A stretch of 64,000 nucleotides of DNA, from positions 62,001 to 126,000 of the forward strand of contig QKXI01000001.1 of assembly GCA_003367665.1 (NCBI GenBank), in the 5' to 3' direction. This DNA is from Leifsonia sp. ku-ls (GTDB lineage: Bacteria > Actinomycetota > Actinomycetes > Actinomycetales > Microbacteriaceae). Below, in pieces: positions 8,875 through 17,461 of this stretch (its first letter is position 1; every line of letters starts with the position of its first letter). Made by a program: the position numbers and the translations under genes. The notes beneath the pieces were generated by a model. That model had not been told where the DNA came from. It did no database searches and saw only the letters and a program-made list of their open reading frames with translations.

Positions 8875-8896
8875 GCTCGTTTAACAAGGGAGCGTC

Positions 8897-10285
8897 ATGG
8901 ACTACCGCCAGGTCGGGTTCTGGTTCGATTCGATCGCGGAGCAGGAGGACGGCTTCCGTCCGCGGGCCGGCCTCGACGCGGACACGCGCGTCGACGTCGC
9001 GATCGTCGGCGCGGGACTGACCGGGCTCTGGACGGCGTACTACCTGCAGGAGCACGACCCGGCCCTGCGCATCCTGCTGCTGGAGAAGGAGGTCGCCGGC
9101 TTCGGCGCCTCCGGCCGCAACGGTGGCTGGTGCTCCGCGCTGTTCCCCTGGTCCGCCTCCAAGCTGGAGAAGCGCTACGGCTTCGACGCCGCGGTGGCGA
9201 TGCGGCGCGCGATGGTCGGCACGGTGGACGAGGTCGGCCGGGTCGCCGAGGCGGAGGGCCTCGAGATCGACTATGCGCGCGGCGGCACCGTCACCTTCGC
9301 CAGGAACCGCCCGCAGCTGGAGGCCGCCCGCGCCGAGTACGCGGAGTCGGAGCGCTACGGTGTCGACGGGGTCGCGCTGTGGGGCACCGAGACCGTGCGC
9401 TCGCGCTTCGGGGCGCCGGACGCGGTCGCGGCGACGTTCACGCCCGCGTGCGCGCGCATCCACCCGGCGAAGCTCGTGCGCGGCCTCGCCCGCGTGGTGG
9501 AGCGGCGGGGCGCCACCATCGCAGAGGGAACCGAGGTGCTCTCCTGGCGCGACGGCACGGTGCGGGTGCGGTCCCGGGGCTCCGACCGGCTGGTCCGCGC
9601 GGGCGTCGTGGTCAACGCGACCGAAGGGTACGGCTCGCAGCTGCCGCAGGTGGGCCGGCGCATCCTCCCGCTCTACTCGCTGATGATCGCGACCGAGCCG
9701 TTGCCGGAGGCCACGTGGGACCGCATCGGGCTGCAACACGGGCAGACGTTCACCGACTTCCGCAACCTCATCGTGTACGGGCAGCGCACCGCGGACAACC
9801 GCTTCGCGTTCGGCGGCCGGGGCGCGCGATACCACCTGGGCAGCGCCATCCATCCCGCCTACGACCGCTCGCCGCGCGTACGGCAGCACCTGGTCGACAC
9901 GCTGTTCGATCTGTTCCCGGACGCGGCCGGCGCACGCATCACGCACCACTGGGGCGGCCCGCTCGGCGTGCCGCGCGACTGGCACGCGAGCGTCGGCGTC
10001 GACCGTCAGGCCCGCGAGGCGTGGGCGGGCGGCTACGTCGGAGACGGCCTGAGCACCACGAACCTCGCCGGCCGTACCCTGGCCGACCTGATCACCGAAC
10101 GGCGGAGCGAGCTCACCGCCCTCCCCTGGGTCGGCCACCGCTCCCCGCGCTGGGAGCCGGAGCCGCTGCGCTTCGCGGGCGCCAATGCGGGTTTGCTCGC
10201 GATGGAGTCGGCCGACCTCGAGGAGTCGGTGACGCGCCGCCCCTCCGTCGTCTCGCGCGTCCTCGCTCCCCTGCTCGGCCACTGA
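8897..10285 (+). CDS. FAD-dependent oxidoreductase, DAO family (gamma-glutamylputrescine oxidase-like)
   Basis: The 462-residue protein begins with a dinucleotide-binding motif at residues about 32-60 ('DVAIVGAGLTGLWTAYYLQE') followed by 'FGASGRNGGWCSALFP', characteristic of PuuB/OrdL-type DAO oxidases. The C-terminal 'AGGYVGDGLSTTNLAGRTLADL' closes the FAD site. Family members oxidise secondary or gamma-glutamylated amines with oxygen, releasing an aldehyde. No gamma-glutamylputrescine synthetase (PuuA) is in the window, so the substrate is open; membership of the amine-catabolic cluster is clear. A GGGAG ribosome-binding site precedes the ATG. Confidence 0.85.
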   Translation: MDYRQVGFWFDSIAEQEDGFRPRAGLDADTRVDVAIVGAGLTGLWTAYYLQEHDPALRILLLEKEVAGFGASGRNGGWCSALFPWSASKLEKRYGFDAAVAMRRAMVGTVDEVGRVAEAEGLEIDYARGGTVTFARNRPQLEAARAEYAESERYGVDGVALWGTETVRSRFGAPDAVAATFTPACARIHPAKLVRGLARVVERRGATIAEGTEVLSWRDGTVRVRSRGSDRLVRAGVVVNATEGYGSQLPQVGRRILPLYSLMIATEPLPEATWDRIGLQHGQTFTDFRNLIVYGQRTADNRFAFGGRGARYHLGSAIHPAYDRSPRVRQHLVDTLFDLFPDAAGARITHHWGGPLGVPRDWHASVGVDRQAREAWAGGYVGDGLSTTNLAGRTLADLITERRSELTALPWVGHRSPRWEPEPLRFAGANAGLLAMESADLEESVTRRPSVVSRVLAPLLGH

Positions 10286-10295
10286 CGCCGCCGCA

Positions 10296-10342
10296 CACAG
10301 AAAGACGCCGCCCCGTGTCGAACGGAGCGGCGTCTTCCTGTG
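10296..10342. terminator. Bidirectional terminator between flavin oxidase and YceI gene
   Basis: Arms 10296-10311 and 10327-10342 pair over 16 positions with a single mismatch, with core AAGACGCCGC / GCGGCGTCTT. It lies between convergent genes, and the arm ends are A- and T-rich, so it can work on both strands. Confidence 0.8.
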
Positions 10343-10354
10343 CTCGGGAGCCGG

Positions 10355-10906
10355 TCAGTCCTGCTGCAGGACCGCCTGCAGCTCGAGGGTGATCGTGACC
10401 TCGTCGCCGAGGAGCATGCCGCCGGTCTCGAGAGCGGCGTTGTAGGTCAGGCCGAAGTCCTCGCGGTTGATCTTGGTCTTCGCGGTCGCGCCGGCCTTGT
10501 AGTTGCCGTACGGGTCCTGACCGAAGCCGCCGAAGTCGAACTCGAAGGTCACCGGCTTGGTGACGCCCTTGATCGTCAGGTCGCCGTCCACGAGGAACTC
10601 GCCGTCCTCGTGGCGCACGCCGGTGGAGACGAAGTCGATGGTCGGGTGCTCGTCGGCGAGGAAGAAGTCGCCGGTGCGCAGGTGCGCGTCGCGGTTCTTG
10701 TCCTTGGTGTTGATGGACGCGACGTCGGCCTTGGCGGTCACCTTCGACTCCAGCGGGTTCTCGGCCGTGACGAAGGTGGCGTCGAAGTTCTCGAACACGC
10801 CCTTCACCTTGCTGATCATCAGGTGGCGGATGCTGAAGCCGACCTCGCTGTGGGCGGGGTCGATGGTCCAGGTGCCTGCCTTGTAGCCGGGGATCTCGAT
10901 GGTCAC
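10355..10906 (-). CDS. YceI family protein
   Basis: The 183-residue protein is a complete YceI-like domain, a lipocalin-like beta barrel that binds polyisoprenoids or other lipids. It has the characteristic opening 'GTWTIDPAHSEVGFSIRHLM' and 'TIKGVTKPVTFEFDFGGF' in the middle. No signal peptide is visible, so it is probably cytoplasmic, unlike E. coli YceI. It starts at GTG (10906) with a strong GAAGGAGA ribosome-binding site. The precise function of actinobacterial YceI proteins is not established. It appears to be monocistronic. Confidence 0.92.
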   Translation of the reverse strand: MTIEIPGYKAGTWTIDPAHSEVGFSIRHLMISKVKGVFENFDATFVTAENPLESKVTAKADVASINTKDKNRDAHLRTGDFFLADEHPTIDFVSTGVRHEDGEFLVDGDLTIKGVTKPVTFEFDFGGFGQDPYGNYKAGATAKTKINREDFGLTYNAALETGGMLLGDEVTITLELQAVLQQD

Positions 10907-11020
10907 GGTGTCTCCTTCAAAGAATGTCGCTCGCGGTGTGGCCGGTCCACCCGCGCGTCGAATACATGCAAGCGCATCGATTCCGGGTCTATTCCGGAGA
11001 ATCGAAAAAAGGTTGACGCG

Positions 11021-12208
11021 TCACTCTTTCGGCGCGACCGCGTGGCGCAGGAGCAGCAGCGCCCTCGCCTGCGCGTCGACCTGCGCCGCCGGGATGCGGC
11101 CGTCGGCGACCGCGGCCGTCACCGCGTCGATCATCGCGTCCGGGTCCGTCCCCGCCGACTGCACCATGAGCACCATCGTGTTGCCCGCGGCCACCGCGGC
11201 GACGGCGTTCGCGCCGGCATCCTGGTACTGCGGGAGGCCGGTGTCCTGCAGCATCCGCAGATCGTCGGTGATGGAGACGCCGCGGAAGCCCAGCCGGTCG
11301 GTCAGGATGCGGTGCCACGCCGGCGAGAGCGAGGCCGGCTGCGCGTCCACGCCGCTGTAGACGAGGTGACCGAACATGACCAGGTCGGCCCCGGCGTCGA
11401 TCCCCGCGCGGAACGGCGGCCCGTCGCGCGCGCCGAAGCCGCCGAGGTCGATCGGCGCGGTCGGCACGGTCAGGTGCGAGTCGGCGTCGGTCTCGCCGTG
11501 GCCCGGGAAATGCTTGAGCGTGCTCAGCACGACGCCCTTCTGGCCGGCGACGGACGCGGCGACCCGCGCGGCAGCGGACGACGGGTCGGTGCCGAGCACG
11601 CGGTCGGCGATGAAGGACGACGGGTCCGGCGTGACGTCCGCCACCGTCCCGAAGTTGACCGTGACGCCGACCTGCTTCAGCAGCTGGGCGCGCTGGGCGA
11701 AGGCCTGCCTCGTCGCCTCCGGCGGCTGCGACCGCAGCGCTTCCGCGCCGGGACCGCCGTCCCACGGCAGCCGCGTGACGTCGCCGCCCTCCTCGTCGAT
11801 GCCGATCAGCGGAGGCGCCGCGGGATCGGAGGCGCGGGTCGCGGCGGTCTCGGCGGCGAGCGCCTCGGGGGTCGCCGGGATGTTGTCCTTCATCAGGATG
11901 AGGCCGCCGAGCCCGTACCGGTCGACGAAGCCGCGCAGCGCCGCCGGGTCCGTGCCCGGGGCGTGCAGCATGAACAGGCTCGCCACCTTCTGCCGCAGGG
12001 TCATGTTGCGCAGCCGGGCATCGACGTACGCGGCCGCGGGGTCGGCGGTGGGCGCCGCCGCCTGAGCGGTGGGCGCCGGCGTCGCGCTCCGCTCCGCGGT
12101 CCGCGACGCCGCCGCTCCCCCGCCGGTGCACCCGGCCGCCGTCAGGGCGACCGCGGCCGCGGCCGTCAGCGCGAGCGCGCGCAGCGGACGAGAGGGGACA
12201 GAGCGCAT
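11021..12208 (-). CDS. GH3 family lipoprotein (NagZ-like beta-N-acetylhexosaminidase)
   Basis: The 395-residue protein starts with a signal sequence and lipobox ('VALTAAGC', Cys about 27), so it is probably anchored outside the cell membrane. The GH3 domain shows the NagZ signature 'KHFPGHGETDADSHL' (His and Asp of the acid/base dyad loop) and the nucleophile Asp in 'SITDDLRML'. Single-domain GH3 enzymes of this type release N-acetylglucosamine from muropeptides or chitooligosaccharides. It lies 16 bases after the ABC permease on the same strand, so it may be the last gene of the sugar operon. The link to glucosidic sugar uptake is inferred. Confidence 0.88.
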   Translation of the reverse strand: MRSVPSRPLRALALTAAAAVALTAAGCTGGGAAASRTAERSATPAPTAQAAAPTADPAAAYVDARLRNMTLRQKVASLFMLHAPGTDPAALRGFVDRYGLGGLILMKDNIPATPEALAAETAATRASDPAAPPLIGIDEEGGDVTRLPWDGGPGAEALRSQPPEATRQAFAQRAQLLKQVGVTVNFGTVADVTPDPSSFIADRVLGTDPSSAAARVAASVAGQKGVVLSTLKHFPGHGETDADSHLTVPTAPIDLGGFGARDGPPFRAGIDAGADLVMFGHLVYSGVDAQPASLSPAWHRILTDRLGFRGVSITDDLRMLQDTGLPQYQDAGANAVAAVAAGNTMVLMVQSAGTDPDAMIDAVTAAVADGRIPAAQVDAQARALLLLRHAVAPKE

Positions 12209-12224
12209 CCCCCGATCGTAGACG

Positions 12225-13229
12225 TCAGCCCTTGACGGCCCCTCCGAGCCCGGCGCTGCGCAGGAACAGCCCCTGGAAGACCAGGAACAGCGCGATCGGG
12301 ATGAGCGTGGAGATCGCCAGCGCCGCCAGGTACACGTCGAGCTGGATCGCCGCCTGCAGCGTGGGCAGCCGCACCGAGAGCGGCTGCATCGCCGGGTCGC
12401 GCAGCACCAACAGCGGCCACAGGTAGTCCTTCCACGCCGCGATGATGGCGAACACCGACACGACGCCGAGGATGGGCTTCGACATCGGAAGCACGATCGA
12501 CCAGAACAGCCGGAACGGCCCGGCGCCGTCGGTCCGCGCCGCCTCGAACACCTCGCGCGGCAGGTTGTCGAAGAACCGCTTCACCAGCACCACGTTGAAC
12601 GCGCTCGCCCCGGCCGGCAGCCAGACCGCCCAGAACGTGTTGATGAGGGACTGCCCGAGCAGCGGCGGGTTCAGGATGGTGAGGTAGAGCGGCACGAGCA
12701 GCACCACCGACGGCACGAACAGCGTGGTCAGGATGAGCCCGTACAGCACGCGCCCGTACGCCGGCCGCAGCACGCTCAGCGCGTACCCGGCGGTCGTCGC
12801 GACGATCAGCTGCGCCGCCCACGACCCGGCCGCGACCCAGATCGTGTTCACGAACTGCACGTCGATGTGGACGGTCGACCACGCCGTGGACAGGTTGGCC
12901 CAGTCCACGCCGTGCGGGAACAGCGCCATCGGCGTGCGCAGCGTGTCCTCCGTCGGCGTGATCGCCGACTTGGCGAGCCACAGCAGCGGGCCGAGGCCGA
13001 CCACGACGAGGACGACCAGCAGCAGGCCGTGGACGACGCGCGTGCTCCAGCGCACGCCCGGCTTGCGACGGTCGGAGGGCGAGAGGATGCCGCGCTCCCC
13101 CTCGTCCTGCCGCGGCCGCCGGCGTCGGCGGCCCGGCGGGGTCGGCCGGCCGCCCTCGCCGGTGACGGCGGTGAGGAGCTCCTGCGTCTCGGGGGCCGCT
13201 TCGCGCGGCAGCTCGGTCGAGGTGGTCAA
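12225..13229 (-). CDS. Carbohydrate ABC transporter permease (MalG type)
   Basis: The 334-residue inner-membrane protein has about six helices and the EAA loop 'EAARTDGAGPFRLFWSIVLP', where the ATPase docks. The first 70 residues form a charged, Pro/Arg-rich cytoplasmic extension. The TTG start (13229) overlaps the previous stop (TTGA) and has a GGAG site six bases upstream, so it is preferred over internal starts. It is the second permease of a CUT1 importer. No ATPase gene is present in the cluster, so a shared MsiK-like ATPase encoded elsewhere is likely, as is common in actinobacteria. Confidence 0.88.
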   Translation of the reverse strand: MTTSTELPREAAPETQELLTAVTGEGGRPTPPGRRRRRPRQDEGERGILSPSDRRKPGVRWSTRVVHGLLLVVLVVVGLGPLLWLAKSAITPTEDTLRTPMALFPHGVDWANLSTAWSTVHIDVQFVNTIWVAAGSWAAQLIVATTAGYALSVLRPAYGRVLYGLILTTLFVPSVVLLVPLYLTILNPPLLGQSLINTFWAVWLPAGASAFNVVLVKRFFDNLPREVFEAARTDGAGPFRLFWSIVLPMSKPILGVVSVFAIIAAWKDYLWPLLVLRDPAMQPLSVRLPTLQAAIQLDVYLAALAISTLIPIALFLVFQGLFLRSAGLGGAVKG

Positions 13230-14155
13230 TTCTGGCTCCAGGACTTGGTGAGGCGGAAGTAGACGAGCGACAGCACGGCGAGGAACGCCGCCAGCATGAG
13301 GCTGAGCGCCGTGGCGGCGCCGTAGTCGCCGCCGAGCGAGTTCTGGAACGCGTACCGGTAGATCAGCAGCAGGATGGTGACCGTCGAGTCGACCGGTCCG
13401 CCTCCGGTGAACAGGAACGGCTCCAGGAACACCTGCGCCGTCCCGATGATCTGCAGGATGAGCGTGATGAGCAGGACGCTGCGCAGCTGCGGCAGCGTCA
13501 CGTGCCATACCTTCTGCCAGATGCCCGCGCCGTCGACCTCGGCCGCGTCGTACAGCTCCGGCGCGACGCCCGTGATCGCGGCGAGGTAGATGATGATCGT
13601 GCCGCCTGCCGCGGCCCAGGTGGCCTCGACGACGAGCGAGGGCATGGCCTGCGCCGCCGACTGGATCCACGGCTGCGGCGGGATGCCGACCCACCCGAGG
13701 ATCGTGTTGAAGACCCCGTCGGGCCGGGCGTCGTAGAAGAACTTCCACAGCAGTACGGCGACCACGGGCGGAACGACGACCGGCAGGTACGCCAGCGCGC
13801 TGTAGAGACCGCGCGCCCGCTTCACCTCGCTCATCAGCACGGCCGCGACCAGCGGGATGGGGTAACCCAGGATCAGCGCGAGGAAGGCGAACCACGCGGT
13901 GTTCCCGACCGCGGTCCAGAACAGCGGGTCGTTCACCACCTGCACGAAGTTGTCCCAGCCGACCCAGGTCGGCGCGCTCACGAGGTTGGTGTGCTGGAAG
14001 CTCATCACGACGCTGCGCACGATCGGCCACCACGAGAAGACCCCGAAGATGACGAGCATGGGCAGCAGGAACAGCAGCGTGCTGAGGCCCCCGCCGCGCA
14101 CCCAGGTGAGAGGTGTGCGGCGGGGACGCGTCAGCGTGCGATCGTGGGTCGTCAT
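13226..14155 (-). CDS. Carbohydrate ABC transporter permease (MalF type)
   Basis: The 309-residue membrane protein has six predicted helices; the first ('LLFLLPMLVIFGVFSWWPIV') and the EAA loop 'YDAAEVDGAGIWQKVWHVTL' identify a MalF/UgpA-type CUT1 permease. Its start codon directly abuts the binding-protein stop (14155/14156) and its stop overlaps the partner permease start, so translation is coupled. It forms the heterodimeric channel with the 12225-13229 product. Confidence 0.9.
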   Translation of the reverse strand: MTTHDRTLTRPRRTPLTWVRGGGLSTLLFLLPMLVIFGVFSWWPIVRSVVMSFQHTNLVSAPTWVGWDNFVQVVNDPLFWTAVGNTAWFAFLALILGYPIPLVAAVLMSEVKRARGLYSALAYLPVVVPPVVAVLLWKFFYDARPDGVFNTILGWVGIPPQPWIQSAAQAMPSLVVEATWAAAGGTIIIYLAAITGVAPELYDAAEVDGAGIWQKVWHVTLPQLRSVLLITLILQIIGTAQVFLEPFLFTGGGPVDSTVTILLLIYRYAFQNSLGGDYGAATALSLMLAAFLAVLSLVYFRLTKSWSQN

Positions 14156-15532
14156 CTACTTGTCGGCGTCGACGAGCTTCTGGATGTCGCTGTCGACCTT
14201 GCTGAGCAGCTGGTCGATGTTCGCGTTCTTGTCCGTCAGCACGGCCTGCACGACCGAGTCGAGGGCGCCGTACAGCTCCTGCGTGTGCTTGTTCGGCTCC
14301 GGGACGAGGTTGGCGTCGAAGATCTTGTCGGTGAACGGCGCGACGTTCTCCTGCGGCACGTTGATCTCGCCCTTGATCCACTCCATGTTCTGGTCGTACG
14401 TGGCCTTGTCGAACACGGGCAGCGTGGGGACGCCGACGGGCTGGCCCGACTTCACCAGGACCTTCGCGTCGGCGATGGCCTGGTCCTTGTTGAGCAGCTT
14501 CTGCATGTAGTAGAAGTCGATCCACTTCACCGCGGCCTCCTTCTGGGCCTGCGACGACTTCGGGCTCACCGCCGCGACGTTGCCACCGCCCAGCACGCCG
14601 GCCTGCTTGTTCGACGCGTCCACCGGGAGCATGGTCAGCCCGTAGTTCTTCGGGTCGACGGCGTTCTGCTGCACGAGCGAGGTGAGCACGTCGGAGCCGG
14701 ACGGGTACATGGCGACCTGACCGGCGCCGAAGGCCTGGTTGATGCCGCTCCAGTCGAGCAGGAAGTTGCTGCCGACCGAGTTGTCCTCCCAGCGGAGGTC
14801 GTGCAGCCACTGCAGCGCCTCCTTCGTCACCGGGTTGTTCGTGGTGACCTTGGTCTTGTCGCCGTCGGTGGTCTCCATCCGTCCGCCGCGCGAGTACACG
14901 GTCGTCGTGAGCTCCCAGCCGCCGGTGTTGCCCTGCGTCATCTGCATGTAGCCGGCGACGCCCGGCACCTTCTCCGCGATGGTCTTGGCGTCCTGGCGGA
15001 CCTCGTCCCACGTCGTCGGCGGCTTGTCCGGGTCGAGCCCCGCCTTCTGGAAGATCTCGCGGTTGTACGACAGCCCCATCGCGTAGGGGCCGTAGGGGAT
15101 CCCGTAGATCTTGTCGCCCGACTTCGCCACCGCGAGCACGTTCTCGTTGAACTTGTCCGCGTACGGCAGCTTCTTCACCTCGGCGGTGATGTCGGCGAGC
15201 TGGCCGGCCTGCAGCAGCGACTGGGAGTCGGTGAACGGCACGTTGAAGACGTCCGGGAGGGTGCCGCCCGCGAGCTGCGTCGCGAACGTCGGGCCCGTCC
15301 ACTGGTACTCCTCGCTCTTGATGACGATGTTCGGGTTCGCCTTCTCGAACTCCTTCACCCGGTCGTCGAACGCCTTGAACGCGGCCTTGTCACTGCCCGG
15401 GATGAGGCTCGCGACGGTGAGGTGGACCTTGCCGTCGTTGCTGTCGCCGCCGGCCGAGGAGCAGCCCGCGAGCAGGCCGACGCCGGCGAGGGTGACCGCG
15501 GCGACCGCCGCGATCCTGTGTGGTGACTTCAT
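14156..15532 (-). CDS. Sugar ABC transporter substrate-binding lipoprotein
   Basis: The 458-residue protein has a lipoprotein signal ('LAGVGLLAGC', Cys about 24) and a cluster 1 extracellular solute-binding fold ('TVASLIPGSDKAAFKAFDDR' at the mature N-terminus). It delivers oligosaccharide to the two permeases immediately downstream. The GH13 glucosidase 39 bases upstream in the same direction suggests alpha-glucosides such as maltose, isomaltose or trehalose as cargo; this is inferred from context, not from binding residues. Confidence 0.92.
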   Translation of the reverse strand: MKSPHRIAAVAAVTLAGVGLLAGCSSAGGDSNDGKVHLTVASLIPGSDKAAFKAFDDRVKEFEKANPNIVIKSEEYQWTGPTFATQLAGGTLPDVFNVPFTDSQSLLQAGQLADITAEVKKLPYADKFNENVLAVAKSGDKIYGIPYGPYAMGLSYNREIFQKAGLDPDKPPTTWDEVRQDAKTIAEKVPGVAGYMQMTQGNTGGWELTTTVYSRGGRMETTDGDKTKVTTNNPVTKEALQWLHDLRWEDNSVGSNFLLDWSGINQAFGAGQVAMYPSGSDVLTSLVQQNAVDPKNYGLTMLPVDASNKQAGVLGGGNVAAVSPKSSQAQKEAAVKWIDFYYMQKLLNKDQAIADAKVLVKSGQPVGVPTLPVFDKATYDQNMEWIKGEINVPQENVAPFTDKIFDANLVPEPNKHTQELYGALDSVVQAVLTDKNANIDQLLSKVDSDIQKLVDADK

Positions 15533-15571
15533 TGTCTGGACCTTTCGAGTGTGATGCGTGGATGGTGCGAT

Positions 15572-17320
15572 TCAGGTGGTGAGGTGCCCCGCGGGAGGCT
15601 GCGTGCGCAGCCACGCCGTGGAGTCGGGAGGCAGCAGCCCGCCCGCGAGCGGGCTGCTGCTGAGCAGGATCGCCTGGTGCTCCGGCAGGGGCACCGCGGC
15701 AGAGGACAGGTTGGTGACGCTGACGAACGCCGTGCCGCGGGAGAAGGCGAGCACGCCGTCCGGGGCGTCGAGCCAGGTCAGCGTCCCGTCGCCGAGCGCG
15801 GGCTCGGCCTTCCGGATGCGGAGCGCCTGGCGGTAGAGCCACAGCATCGACGCGGGGTCGCTCTGCTGCGCCTGCACGGTGAGGGCCGACCAGTCCACCG
15901 GCTGCGGAAGCCACGGCGGCGCCGTCGCGCCGTCGGGGCTGAAGCCGAACGGCGGCGTCGTGCCGCGCCAGGGCAGCGGGACACGACAGCCGTCGCGGCC
16001 GGGGTCGACGCCGCCGGAGCGCTCGTGCATCGGGTCCTCGCGCAGCTCGTCCGGCAGGTCCTCCACCTCCGGCAGGCCGAGCTCGTCGCCCTGGTAGAGG
16101 TAGAGCGAGCCGGGCAGCGCGGCCGTCAGCAGTGCGGCGGCGCGCGCCCGGCGGCGGCCGAGCGCGAGGTCGGTCGGCGTCCCCTTGCGCTTCCTGGCGA
16201 ACGCGAACGACGTGTCCTCCCGCCCGTAGCGGGTGACCGGCCGCGTGACGTCGTGGTTGGAGAGCACCCACGTGCTCGGCGCGTGCACCGGGGCATGGGC
16301 GGCGAGCGTCTCGTCGATGGACGCGCGCAGCTCGGCGGCGTCCCACGGCCGGGCGAGGAAGTCGAAGTTGAACGCGGTGTGCAGCTCGTCGGGTCGCAGG
16401 TACTGCGCGAAGCGGTCGATGTCGGGCAGCCACAGCTCGCCGACCAGCACGCGCGTTCCGGGATAGGAGTCGGCGAGGGCGCGCCAGCCGCGGTAGATCT
16501 CGTGCAGCTCGTCGCGATCCTGGTTGGGATGCTCCCCCGGTCCCGGGTGCTCGGGCACCTCGGGCAGGGCCGGATCTTTGACGAGCAGGGCGGCGGAGTC
16601 GATGCGCACGCCCGCGACGCCGCGGTCGAACCAGAACCGCAGGATGTCCTCGTGCTCGCGCCGGACGTCCGGGTGGTTCCAGTTGAGGTCGGGCTGCTGC
16701 GGGCTGAACAGGTGCAGGTACCACTCGCCCGGGGTGCCGTCCGGGTTCGTGGTGCGGGTCCAGGTGTCGCCGGAGAAGTTGGAGCGCCAGCCGGTCGGCA
16801 TCCCGCTGCCGTCGGGGCCGCGACCCGGGCGGAACCAGAACCGCTCGCGTGCGGCCGAGCCGGGGGCCGCGGCCAGCGCCTCCTGGAACCAGGGGTGCCG
16901 GTCGGAGACGTGGTTGGGCACGATGTCGACGATGGTGCGGATCCCGAGCGCGAGGGCGTCGGCGATGAGCGCCTCGGCCTCGGCCAGATCGCCGAAGGCG
17001 GGGTGGATGCGGCGGTAGTCGGCCACGTCGTAGCCGCCGTCGGCCAGCGGGCTCTCGTACCACGGCGTGAACCAGATCGCGTCGACGCCCAGGTCGGCGA
17101 GGTACGGCAGGTGCTCGCGCACGCCGGCGAGGTCGCCGACGCCGTCGCCGTTCCCGTCGGCGAAGCTGCGCGGATAGATCTGGTAGATCACGGCGCTGCG
17201 CCACCACTGCGGGTCGTCGGGCGGCGTGACCGGTGCGGCCGCCCGCGCACCCGCCGCGGGCTCGGCGGCCTCGCCGGCACGGGGGGCGGCGCTGTCGCCG
17301 GTCATCACGGTGAGGTCCAC
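15572..17320 (-). CDS. GH13 alpha-glucosidase (oligo-1,6-glucosidase / maltase type)
   Basis: The 582-residue protein has all four GH13 regions: 'DIVPNH' (region I), nucleophile Asp in 'GVRIDSA' (II), acid/base Glu in 'VLVGELW' (III) and 'LSNHD' (IV). The opening 'WWRSAVIYQIYPRSFADGNG' is typical of exo-acting maltases and isomaltases. No signal peptide is seen, so it hydrolyses imported alpha-glucosides in the cytoplasm. An Ala/Pro-rich stretch of about 35 residues precedes the catalytic domain. It is the first gene after the LacI regulator and is probably controlled by it. Confidence 0.92.
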   Translation of the reverse strand: MDLTVMTGDSAAPRAGEAAEPAAGARAAAPVTPPDDPQWWRSAVIYQIYPRSFADGNGDGVGDLAGVREHLPYLADLGVDAIWFTPWYESPLADGGYDVADYRRIHPAFGDLAEAEALIADALALGIRTIVDIVPNHVSDRHPWFQEALAAAPGSAARERFWFRPGRGPDGSGMPTGWRSNFSGDTWTRTTNPDGTPGEWYLHLFSPQQPDLNWNHPDVRREHEDILRFWFDRGVAGVRIDSAALLVKDPALPEVPEHPGPGEHPNQDRDELHEIYRGWRALADSYPGTRVLVGELWLPDIDRFAQYLRPDELHTAFNFDFLARPWDAAELRASIDETLAAHAPVHAPSTWVLSNHDVTRPVTRYGREDTSFAFARKRKGTPTDLALGRRRARAAALLTAALPGSLYLYQGDELGLPEVEDLPDELREDPMHERSGGVDPGRDGCRVPLPWRGTTPPFGFSPDGATAPPWLPQPVDWSALTVQAQQSDPASMLWLYRQALRIRKAEPALGDGTLTWLDAPDGVLAFSRGTAFVSVTNLSSAAVPLPEHQAILLSSSPLAGGLLPPDSTAWLRTQPPAGHLTT

Positions 17321-17394
17321 GCTGAGCCTTTCGGTCGTCTGTCGTCGCGACGGACACCGGGGCGCCGTCGTCGTTCACCGAAATGTAGCTAACG

Positions 17395-17461
17395 CGACAG
17401 AATGACGCAAGAACTCAACAAAACGCAATTCGTTTGCGCACATTTGCGTGCGCTTGCGGAG
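17395..17461. promoter_or_regulatory. LacI-type operator cluster upstream of the glucosidase operon
   Basis: The gap between the regulator and the glucosidase holds CGCAA-TTCGT-TTGCG (17424-17438), an inverted repeat typical of LacI-family operators, with flanking half sites ACGCAA near 17405 and TTGCG near 17444 and 17454. Similar half sites occur in front of the regulator gene. Sugar-dependent release of the repressor would open the operon. Confidence 0.6.
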
